In this document: piece by piece, positions 42,199 to 51,288 of the stretch
Position numbering within the stretch: the stretch's first letter is position 1
Layout of the letters: every line of letters starts with the position of its first letter
Assembly (NCBI GenBank): GCA_008704415.1
Contig: VXIS01000089.1
Coordinates: 81,968 to 145,967, forward strand
From: Sphaerosporella brunnea
Lineage: Eukaryota; Ascomycota; Pezizomycetes; Pezizales; Pyronemataceae
Length of the DNA: 64,000 nucleotides
Reading direction: 5' to 3'
Position numbers and translations under genes: made by a program
Notes under the pieces: generated by a model
Database searches by the model: none
What the model saw: only the letters and a program-made list of their open reading frames with translations
Told to the model about the DNA's origin: nothing

Positions 42199-44744
42199 TA
42201 TGTGGAGTGTGGAGACCAGAGGGGCTTGGTGGTTTGTATGTCGCTCAATTGACGAAGAGATACATGTTGCTTCCCGGGTGGAAAGGACTGTACTTATCAT
42301 AAGGGCTCTGTACGTTGATTTCCCGGAGTCGGCCCCGTGCTGCCGGTCCTGTATATTGGAAACGGGATTACGGGCCGAGGATCGGCGGGACGTTACGGGG
42401 TAAAATCTGGGGAATTGCAAGGGCAGGGATTTGGAGGCTTAATGGATTGGGCTTTCGGTCTGCGGTGTGTATACCGACGCTGAGGATGGTTATAGACTCA
42501 AGTATTATATGCATCACTTCAGGCCGGACCTGTACGGATGCAAAATTGTCCTTTGTTGAACGCCAACAGAGTCATACATTGCCAGGGTATGCGGGACCAC
42601 CGATACAGCGCTCCGGATCCGATTCGCCGAGCAGGATTTTCGGTCTCTCGGTTTCCCGGTTTCTTGAAACTTCCGAAGTCGCTTCAACGACAAGCTTTTT
42701 TTCTCTACGGAATCCGCAACATCCGGATCCGCTGGTCGTTGTGACGTGGAATTAACGGTATTCGCTTATGCATGAGGAAGCAAATTCCCGAACCGCCGCA
42801 TTGAAGTGTGCATGCCAGGCCTTTTGAGGTGGGTATGCTGTGCTCTGAGTTTCCGAACAGTAACTGCCACGGGGGGCTGTGCAGCATCTTTCATGCATAG
42901 AAAAAAGCATGGACCTTTACTGCACACTTTCCATCCGCTCGGATCCGTAGCTCCGGAAACAGGCGTGTTGGTGAAAAGCTTTTGCTGTGAAGAGCATCTG
43001 CCATGAACATGAGTACAGGGCTAAATAACGAGAGCTCGGCGATACGAATCATCGCCCAGTATTTCAACTTGCTGTGTCCTTTCTGGTCATGGGAGGTTTT
43101 ATTGTGGTGTCAGCTACATTTCAACTTGCAAAAAACCCTTTCAACCCCCTCCTCGACGCAAAGCTGGTAACCATCCCATTCGGCCCATATTAAACCGCCT
43201 CCGGCCACGGCTTCGTAACATCCGGGCGCAAAGAGTAGGACTGCAGGAGCCCTAGTTTCGGTGATCTTGCCGTAAAAGGCTGTGATTATAAGTCACTACG
43301 GGAAACGAGTGCCGGTTCATGACTGCCCCACCAACGGTGACGTTGACAGAGAAACTAAAACTTCGCGCTTGGGATAGCAAACCTAACAGGGCGACGACAG
43401 ACGGTTTGATGTCCCGACGAAAAAGCTAGGTGGATTGTTCAAGATTGAGCAAATCCGTGGCCGGTGTCTTTGTTGTATTGACCTGGTCTTCCTGTATTGG
43501 CAGACTTGAAGCCCTGCGTCCCAGAAGGAATAACCATGAGGATCGAGCTCTAGTGGATGTTGAGTGATTTTGCGTGAATACCTGGTCCGGAACACCGCTT
43601 TGTGTAGAGACTGATCATATAAGGGCCGCAAATCCGGCGACTGGTTTAGCCATTCACGAAGCAGCAAGCTTGAGCAAAAGCAGGCCACGACGCCTATCTG
43701 GGGGTTCAAAAACCAGAATGTCAGAGGGTAAGCGAGTGATAGCAGCGCTTCTACTTTGAAGGCGGCGAAAGTACGAGCGAGGATAGAAAGGGAATTACAC
43801 GTCCAGCGGTTTCCGCAATTGACGGAAACTTACTGGCATTCATCAACGGAAGCAATGTTCCAATGCTGGATTACTCCGGCGCGGAGTAGATACGTCGATG
43901 AGGGTTCTGAGCAATCGAGTGATGGATCTAATGGTCACGAGCCGTACGAAGTCGCTTCGAACTAGAGCTGGGTGGGAAACTGTCAAGAACGGTTGCCAAC
44001 CAGTTGCCAACCTCCAAGCGAGATTCCGTGGCCCGGGGACGGGCCACAGCTACACCACCGACGAGTAGCCTCACAACATATATATGATATGAACACGAAA
44101 TTTAAAGCTAGTGGAAATAGTCCGAGTGCTCAACAGTGAAGATAAAGCTCATCTGCACCTACGAGTGCCGGCCTGTGAATGGTTCTGCTCACCCGCACAA
44201 TTTCTTTCCTTCGACAGCTTCCCCAGCAGAACTCCTCAGCCACTTCCCTAGGAGGCGCTCCTGGCGGCTTCCCTATACAAAAAAAAACATATATACAGAA
44301 GGTACGACTGCTATTATTTTGAATGGATGAGGCAGTGTACTTACAGATTGTAGCAGAATGCCGGTGGCTCCTTTAGCAGAACTCGCCCCAGCAAAAGACA
44401 GGCCTCGTGTGTATCACTAAAAGCACATGGCCGTAAGGTTGCCAACCGATTTTTGCTGCAGCGCGGTTGTCAACCCCGTCGGAGGTTGTTTACCTACGGG
44501 TTTCCCAGCTCTAATGAATAAACTTGGAAGCACGTGTCCCACGGTCATAACCAGTCACCCAGGTTTCTCCACCAAACATTGCAACATATCCCCTCCCCAA
44601 GCTTTTATGCTGCCAGCATCAGCGTATCCACATCCTTTCTCTTCTTATATTACCAGAATCAGCCGTATCCCCTCCAAAAACCTCCACACTTTTGATCTGC
44701 ACTATATCTTGCTCCAATTCATGCGAGCACGACAACATCCAGAG
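42199..44744. other. Gene-poor spacer
   Basis: About 2.5 kb without a supportable gene or delimited repeat. Short frames show no domain. Confidence 0.45.
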
Positions 44745-45605
44745 TAGTGCTCCACCAAGGTCTGCCTCTTTGCACCGCTGCAAAGTTCACGGTTGGCTGC
44801 TTTTGCTCCACCGAGATCTACCTCTTTGCACCGCCGCAAAGTTCACTGCTGACTGCTACGTCCTAGGCAACGAGCTGGCGGACCAGTTCGCTAAGGAAGC
44901 GGCGACCCAGCACAGCCCACCGACAACGAGCGACCTTATCGCTACTGCCTCTCTAGCCAACATCAGTCGAGACATAACTCTGGCCAAGCGAGCAGACCGA
45001 GATGCATGGCTCCGCAAACACTGCAGGCCTAAGACATACTACCGCAGGCCTAGGGGACCCAACCACGTCGCGGCCAAGGCCTCGAAGGCGATCGCCTCAC
45101 GGTTCTATCAACTGAGGCTGAACAAGGCACCGGCTGCCCCCTACCTCCTATGGACGGGACGCCGAACGGACGACAAATGCTGGTGGTGCGGAAAAGGCGC
45201 CACCGCAGCCACATGTATGGGACGTAACGAATTTCCTTGGTGCGATTCTTACCCGGTGCGATTCCCTTTGTCTACTCTCCTATGTCCTTCTCCTTAGAAG
45301 GGCCGCAGGCCTCGGTAGCGGGCTTTTTTGAGACCCGGGGGTAGCACAGTCTCTTCTCTCCTTATATGTCATGGCCGCAAGCGGCCGAATACAATATGAT
45401 TAAAACAAAAAATCACTGTTGACTGCTTTTGCTCCACCGAGGTCTACCTCTTTGCATGGCCTCAAAGTTCACAGCTGACTGCTTTTGCTCCACCAAGGTC
45501 TACCTCTTTGCACCGCCGCAAATTTCACGGTTGACTGCTTCTGCGCCACTAAGGTCTCCCTCTTTGCATCGCCTCAAAGTTCACTGCTGACTGCTGCTTT
45601 GAATT
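44745..45605. repeat. 56-bp minisatellite, interrupted
   Basis: A unit of the type tccaccgaggtctacctctt-tgcaccgccgcaaagttcac-tgctgactgctttt recurs with a 56-bp period at 44751 and 44807, and again at 45433, 45489 and 45545. The array is interrupted by a LINE fragment (44858-45412). The last unit ends about 20 bases before the ATG of the gene at 45626, so it probably lies in its 5' region. Confidence 0.85.
44858..45412 (+). mobile_element. 5'-truncated LINE (RNase H end and 3' UTR)
   Basis: The frame TACGTCCTAGGC... encodes GNELADQFAKEAA, the end of a LINE RNase H domain, then basic sequence. It continues as SKAIASRFYQLRLNKAPAAPYLL and DDKCWWCGKG, the C-terminal zinc-knuckle region seen in Tad1/I-type fungal LINEs. 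A stop lies at 45295-45297, followed by a 3' UTR and a taaaacaaaaaa tail. A 15-base direct duplication (tcactgctgactgct at 44843-44857, one mismatch at 45413-45427) flanks it, as expected for target-primed insertion. The same 3' end occurs at 4843-4990 in reverse. Confidence 0.8.
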
Positions 45606-45625
45606 AGTTGACTTACTAAACCACT

Positions 45626-46201
45626 ATGTCTGTCGAAGATGCTCGTACGCAGTTCGACAAACGTGGGTTCGGTATTCTCTTCGCCAAAGCGCTCTTCCAC
45701 AGCAGCATGGAAGAGACAGCGGAAGTCCGGGGAAAAGCTCAGTTTGCCTACAAACAATGCAGAACTGAGCAGAAGCCTACCACAAGCTGGATCGAGACTT
45801 TAGATGAGATTCTGTGGATGGCGTTGATCCTTCTCCGGATTCCTCTAGCGTTTACTAAGAAGGCCGGAAGGCTGGCCATCAACGCTGCTCAGACATGGAA
45901 GCTTCCTCTTTTCATCACTTCCGAGACCCTTGCCATCGCTGGTGTGGTTGGGTCTAGGAAGAGCAAAGGATGGTGGAAGATTGCGATGCTGGTGCTCGCC
46001 ATTGTGACTGCTCTCGTGGATGGAATCAATTCGATTTTACAAACCGAGGAGAGCTATCGGTTTGCTGCCATTTGGAAGTTGTGCTGGGATGTTGTGAAGT
46101 TGCTGTGGCCTCTCGTCAAGGTGTGCAAACCACTGCCGATTGCAGACTACGTGATTGCCATTGGGATGTCTACCTATTGCCTTATAATTGCCTTTCTGTG
46201 A
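45626..46201 (+). CDS. Small multi-helix membrane protein, possibly PEX11-like
   Basis: A single exon of 191 residues with start context ccactATGT. The first 50 residues are soluble (FDKRGFGILFAKALFHSSME, then ETAEVRGKAQFAYKQC). Hydrophobic or amphipathic helices follow at about 58-72 (LDEILWMALILLRIP), 90-108, 118-135 (WWKIAMLVLAIVTALVDGIN) and 150-190 (KLCWDVVKLLWPLVKVCKPL, then PIADYVIAIGMSTYCLII). The order of helices and the C-terminal K-L-x-W-D-V-V-K ... P-I-A-D segment recall PEX11-family peroxisome-division proteins, but I cannot confirm that. No signal peptide is present. A 56-bp minisatellite lies just upstream. Confidence 0.6.
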   Translation: MSVEDARTQFDKRGFGILFAKALFHSSMEETAEVRGKAQFAYKQCRTEQKPTTSWIETLDEILWMALILLRIPLAFTKKAGRLAINAAQTWKLPLFITSETLAIAGVVGSRKSKGWWKIAMLVLAIVTALVDGINSILQTEESYRFAAIWKLCWDVVKLLWPLVKVCKPLPIADYVIAIGMSTYCLIIAFL

Positions 46202-47312
46202 GGGCGCTATTGGTAAATTGGCTGTATTGCGATGTTGCCGCATCGCCGAAGTGGGGCCATCTGTTGCATAGAGTGCAGTATTGCCACATTGCCCTATGTT
46301 GGCTGTGGCAATGCAAGTTGGCAATATGGCTATGTGGCTACATGGGCACTGCGGGCACTCAGTGCCAGTTGGTTTTTTTGAGGTGTGGCGGTGGTGGTGA
46401 GGGTGGCGGCGGCTTCGATGGAGTATTGGGAGTAGAGGAAGAAGTTTATATAGATTTCACCGCGGTTGACCCAGTCCCTGCCTGCCATATCACCGGAGGA
46501 TTGGTGCCAGGCTTCATTGAGGTAGATGACGCCGCATGGGTAGAGGTGGCGCCCACCAAAATGATAAACGATGTTGGTAGGCGCCATCCACCTGGCCGTT
46601 TTCACGCAAAAACAACGATTGGTTCCACCAGCTACAGTGCTCTTTAGTCATCCATTTCCGCCATCCTGATTGGCTTCATTTTTTGCGTGAAATCGGCATG
46701 TCTGCAAATGATCACACTTTATTACCCGGCTTACAGCAAGGATGTCCGGATCATTGTTTTTTTTATCGAGTAAGATTCGCGATGGAACTGGTGGGATGTT
46801 GTAGCCAGTGTTTTGCACCGTCCATCCTTCGTTTTGTACAGTCGGTTCAGTGGTTTGCACAGTCAGTGCGGTGGTTTGCACAGTCGGGCCCTGCATTTTG
46901 CACGGTCGGTGTACTGGGTGGATATGTCAGCATCCCTCGTGTAACGTGACAAAAAACGACCTCGAATCCGATAAATCGTCCTTTTTTCCTCTTTACAGTA
47001 TCAATAAAACTTTAGGTCACTATAGGTAGAGTACACCGCGGTGTCAAACACCTTCCTGGGCGGGCTGGGTCTTTTATAAGACATTATCAGCTGCCCGTCA
47101 GTCAAGGCATTGAGACACATGCTCGATGTATCTAACAGACAAACCGCATGGTGGTGGAGACATGCCGCCGGGTTGTGCCTGGCTAAAGTCGAAAACCCTA
47201 TTCCACGGGCCTCGCAATCGAAAATGGCCACCTTTCACAAGCTGACCACGCGGCGCTTATCTACCTTGAGTGCGACGCCTCTCTTCCTCCTCCCTTCCCA
47301 GACCATAACACC
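46202..47312. other. Spacer with short repeats
   Basis: No supportable gene. Contains TGGCAAT-type low-complexity words at 46215-46345 and a 21-bp minisatellite at 46810-46915. Confidence 0.5.
46810..46915. repeat. ~21-bp degenerate minisatellite
   Basis: About five units of the form ttttgcacagtcggtgcggtg, starting near 46810, 46831, 46852, 46873 and 46894, with substitutions between copies. Confidence 0.75.
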
Positions 47313-48307
47313 ATGGCTCTCTTCCACAACGTCCTCGCACTCCTCGTGTTCCTCGCTGTCTCACTCTCGCTGTTTGCCCGGCCTGCCGAGGCTGTACGAG
47401 GACCGCTAATCACTCACAAGGTGCGTGTCACGTCAGCCCTTGCATTCGTCGCTCGAGAGCGTGTTGCTGACACTTCTGTGCGCCTCCAGGTCTACTTCGA
47501 TATCCAGCATGGCGATAAGCAACTCGGGCGTATCGTGATGGGATTGTACGGCAAGACCGTGCCCAAAACTGCCGAGAACTTCCGGTTCGTTTACCCCACC
47601 ATACGCATTGTGGGTCCGGACAAGTCTGACAATTGCGGCTGGTTTCAGTGCTTTGGCCACCGGAGAGAAGGGTTTTGGTTATGAGGGCTCTTCCTTCCAC
47701 CGTGTCATCAAGCAGTTCATGATCCAGGGAGGCGACTTCACCCGCGGTGACGGAACTGGCGGAAAAAGCATCTACGGCGAGAAGTTCCCTGATGAGAACT
47801 TCAAGCTCAAGGTGCGTTGCTCTAGAGATTGGGGATGAGAGGATGAGGACTGATGAGATGTAGCACACCCGCCCTGGACTTTTGAGCATGGCCAATGCTG
47901 GAAAGGACACCAATGGCTCGCAGTTCTTCATTACTACTGTTATTACTTCGTGAGTGGTTCCCGATTTCATGAGATTGCACAGCCCCTCCCGTCCGCACAG
48001 TGATGAGACAACCATTCAATACAGTTATCCCTGTCAGAACATTATCTGTTGATAATTGTTTCTGAGCCCCGCCCCTCTTGTCCACCTCTGCTCCACCTTC
48101 TCTTCTCGAACAATTTCTAACAGGTGCGATTATAGGTGGCTCGACGGCAAGCACGTCGTTTTCGGTGAAGTCCTCGAGGGAATGGAGGTAGTCAAAGCGA
48201 TCGAGAACGTCGAAACCGCCAGCGGCGACAAGCCCAAGGCCAAGGTCACGATCGCCAAGTCAGGCGAGTTGGAGGTTCCGGCAGAAGGTATCCACAAGGA
48301 GCTCTAA
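47313..48307 (+). CDS. ER cyclophilin, peptidyl-prolyl isomerase B
   Basis: Exons 47313-47420, 47490-47584, 47649-47811, 47864-47949 and 48136-48307 encode 207 residues. The signal peptide is [20 protein letters not shown]. The isomerase core has [40 protein letters not shown] (catalytic Arg, Phe, Met, Gln), [17 protein letters not shown] and [12 protein letters not shown], all intact. The soluble form ends [11 protein letters not shown], whose HKEL resembles ER-retrieval tails. The enzyme speeds proline isomerisation during folding of secretory proteins. A GT donor inside the last exon (after 48287) and an AG at 48456 would replace the tail with a transmembrane extension (see 48457-48746). 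Both products keep the full catalytic domain. Confidence 0.93.
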
Positions 48308-48456
48308 ACCAGCCCAGCGTTTCCTTTACCTCATGTGCCCAGCATCATGTCCTTCATGTCTGTAGTTGTCACGCAATATACAAAGCGCTTGGTTTATCTA
48401 TCTATATATCTACTCTATCTATTTAGCCTATGCATGAGAATGTGCTGATCCGTCAG

Positions 48457-48746
48457 AACCTACTACTCCGATTAGTAACTCGGTTGAGCAGGCTGTGAAG
48501 GAGGAGAACAAGCCCCCTACCACCGCCGACTCCAACGAGCCTGTCACAGTTAATCACGGCGACGCTATGGCTAAACAACCCAATGGGCTTTATGGAAAGG
48601 TTGGAGATGCCGTCGAGCAGACACATCTCTCGGGCAGCCAGCTTCTGATGGTCTTGACGATCCTCGGTGGCTGTGGGTTTTTCTATGTTAAATACCGCAG
48701 CAGAGCGGGTGTCAAGGGCAAGACTCACGAGTCGCATCGGGTTTGA
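48457..48746 (+). CDS. Alternative last exon of the cyclophilin gene encoding a membrane anchor
   Basis: Splicing 48287 to 48457 (donor gtatcc, gctgat branch, ccgtcag acceptor, 169-nt intron) keeps frame: VPAE-EPTTPISNSVEQAVKEENK. It adds about 95 residues. They include a polar linker, one hydrophobic helix (QLLMVLTILGGCGFFYV) and a basic tail (KYRSRAGVKGKTHESHRV), giving a tail-anchored topology. The frame is open from the acceptor to TGA at 48744-48746 and lacks its own good ATG, which fits an exon rather than a separate gene. Inferred from sequence only. Confidence 0.6.
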
Positions 48747-49106
48747 GGGGGATTGTGAAATGCGGGGATACCATTTTCTGTGAAAATGATCGAGTTATAC
48801 CTGGGTGTCTTCGTACCTGTAAGTGATGAAGCGTGAATGATGGATGGTTTCGCACAGGCAACTTGGTGATCTGTGCTTTTCCTTAGCCTGAATAATTTCC
48901 CAACTGGCAGCTTGCACAATTCTCGTGATGGTAGGATAGCGCATGTTCCCCTGAACCAACCAGCATCCAGCATCTGCAACCGCGGGGTTCCAGAGCACGA
49001 CGGCATGCTCCGCTGCAACACCAACATCCTCCACCTCCTATACCAACCCTTCGCGCCCACCATATCCTCCTCCTCCTCGTCGTGCGCAGCACCCATAGAA
49101 ATTGAA

Positions 49107-50497
49107 ATGAGCGCGCCGCCTCGCCCTGTCCTCGACAAGCCGCGCCACGTGCGCTACTGGCAACGGTGTCTAAAAACGTGTCTTCCAGAGGACTACACCT
49201 CGACCGACCTAAACCGGATGACTCTCGGCTGCTTCAGCGTCGCAGCGCTGGACTTACTAGGGGAGTTGCCGTTCCTCACCTCCCCCGAAGACCGCCATGG
49301 ATGGATTGAGTGGGTTTATAGGAACCAGCTACCCACGGGCGGGTTCAGGGGGAGTCCTGCGGCCGATCTGGGATCGGCGAGTAGATGGGATCCCCCGAAT
49401 GTTTCGGCTACTTTTTTTGCGGTTGCGACGTTGGTCAATTTGGGTGATGGACTGGAGAGGCTTAAGAGGAGGGAGATACTGCAACTTTTGCCGAAGCTGC
49501 AGAGGGAGGATGGTAGCTTTGGGGAGTGTTTACTTCCCGCTACAGAGGATGAGCCGGAAACGCTGGTCGGAACGACGGATATGAGGTTCGTGTATATGGC
49601 GGTTGCGCTCCGGTGGATGCTGCGTGGTCAGGCGGGGATGGGATGTCCTGATATCCCCGATTTTGATGTCGACAAGACTGTTGCGTATATCAGGAGCTCG
49701 CAGAGCTATGATGGCGGGATATCCGAGAAACCGTTTGGAGAGTCTCACGGTATAGGCTCTGCCGCTGTTTCGCCGGACGTTAAGCTGACTGCGGATAGCT
49801 GGAATGACTTACTGTGCCATCGCGGCGCTGAGCTTGTTGGGACGCCTGGACGCCTCCGGCCTGCAGAGTGTCGACAGCCTCACAAAATGGCTGGTGCATC
49901 GCCAGGTGCCGTTTGAGGAGAAGGACGGAATGGATGAAGACGATTGGCAGGAGATCCTGGAGACGGGTACGGAGGAGGAGAAGGAGGCGGCAATGCGGGT
50001 CGAGAGAGGCGCAGACGGACGCCCGATATGGGGCGGCTTTCATGGAAGGTGCAATAAGAAGGCGGACACGTGCTACAGTTTCTGGGTGGGCGCCAGTTTG
50101 GAGGTTTGTTTTCTCCCCCTCGCCGCGGATCATCACAGGAGAGGTTGACACACAACCATCCCAGATTCTGAAAAAACTCTACCTCATCGACGTCAATGCC
50201 AACCGCAGGTTTTTGCTTGAAAAGACAAAGCACGTGATCGGCGGATTCATGAAGCTGCCGCAGCCAGGCGGATTCCCAGGTTTGTGTTTTTTTTGTCTGG
50301 GGGGTTTTTGGTTTTTGGGCAGGGCTGATTGATGCTGATGGACAGATATTCTGCACTCGTTCCTGGGGCTGGCGGCGTTGGGGCTGATGAGGGAGGAGGG
50401 AATCAATCGTTTAGATGCCGCTCTGTGCATGAGCATGCAAGCCAAAGAGAGGCTGATGGCGCTCGACTGGTGGGCTGAGGGGCGATCGCAGATCTAA
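49107..50497 (+). CDS. CDC43: Protein geranylgeranyltransferase type I beta subunit
   Basis: Exons 49107-49749, 49799-50103, 50165-50279 and 50346-50497 encode 404 residues. Repeated alpha-alpha barrel motifs are clear: GWIEWVYRNQLPTGGFRGSP, VSATFFAVATLVNLGD, LQREDGSFGECLLPATED, DMRFVYMAVALRWML and SQSYDGGISEKPFGESHAGM (split by intron 1). Zinc ligands fall in KKADTCYSFWVGASLE (Asp, Cys) and FPDILHSFLGLAALGL (His). NRRFLLEKTKHVIGGFMKLP precedes the final ligand, typical of GGTase-I. The subunit, with RAM2, attaches geranylgeranyl to CaaL proteins such as Rho1 and Cdc42. The frame is open upstream of 49107 but without homology, so the ATG of MSAPPRPVLDKPRHVRYW is chosen. Confidence 0.93.
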
Positions 50498-50561
50498 GTA
50501 GCGTATGTGATGATTCCCCTCTCTCTCTCCTCCCTTTGGGCGTGTTCTTTGTCGTGACCTA

Positions 50562-50928
50562 CCGTATTCTTCCGGCACGATGAGAAATGCCGGCGCCGAA
50601 GTCAATCTTTTCTAAGTAGCAAACATACTATGTATGGAAACATGACAACGCCAGCAAATCTTAATTGATGGCCAAGAGGGGCGGGCACTGGAGACGTCGC
50701 GGTACGACGGAGACACAAGGCAGCCGTGAGAATTAGAGTTGAGTACATAGGTGTCCCCAACCATACCGCGACCCCACACCGCGCCCAGCCATTGTCGCCT
50801 CCTTAGATCGTGTTGTCGCCGTCACATAAGATTCGCTGGCGTTGTCATGTTTCCATACATAGCATGTTTGCTACTTAGAAAAGATTGACTTCGGCGCCGG
50901 CATTTCTCATCGTGCCGGAAGAATACGG
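50562..50928. mobile_element. MITE family A, copy 2
   Basis: 367 bp flanked by TA (50560-50561, 50929-50930), with ends CCGTATTCTTCCGGCACGAT and the exact complement. Arms of about 95 bases match each other almost perfectly and match copy 1 at 13681-14254 with scattered changes. The inner word acgacggagacacaa and the inner cgcgcccagccattgtcgcc are shared with copy 1. It lies 65 bases downstream of the GGTase stop. Confidence 0.9.
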
Positions 50929-50938
50929 TATTGTCCGC

Positions 50939-50971
50939 CCAATTGGATTTGGATTTGGATTTGGATTTGAG
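50939..50971. repeat. (GGATTT)n microsatellite
   Basis: Four tandem ggattt units next to the MITE end. Confidence 0.8.
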
Positions 50972-51288
50972 CTTTTAGTGCGCCTCGGCTAGGATAAATC
51001 GAGCCAAGCGAGAGTGCGGGGTGCAGCCCTGCGTACCTGGGTTGGGACGCGCCCGCTTAGAGTGGCTGCTCGCTGCCAGCGTATGTGGTTGCCGTTTGAA
51101 ACGATGATGTAGGCACAGCGATGATGTAGGTACAGCAATGATGTAGGCGTTTACTCGTGTGCAGAGCAATTGGCTCGATGAGCGAGAAAAGCCAGAAAAA
51201 CAAGCTGTGCAGATCGAAGCTTTTCACTTGACTGACTGACTCACCTCATCCTCCCCGCTTCCCCTTGCAGGCCACCCAGCAACTCAAC

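Noticed and set aside
44751..45600. CRISPR-like regular repeats
   Set aside because: The 56-bp units are head-to-tail without spacers, and the interruption is a LINE; the genome is eukaryotic.
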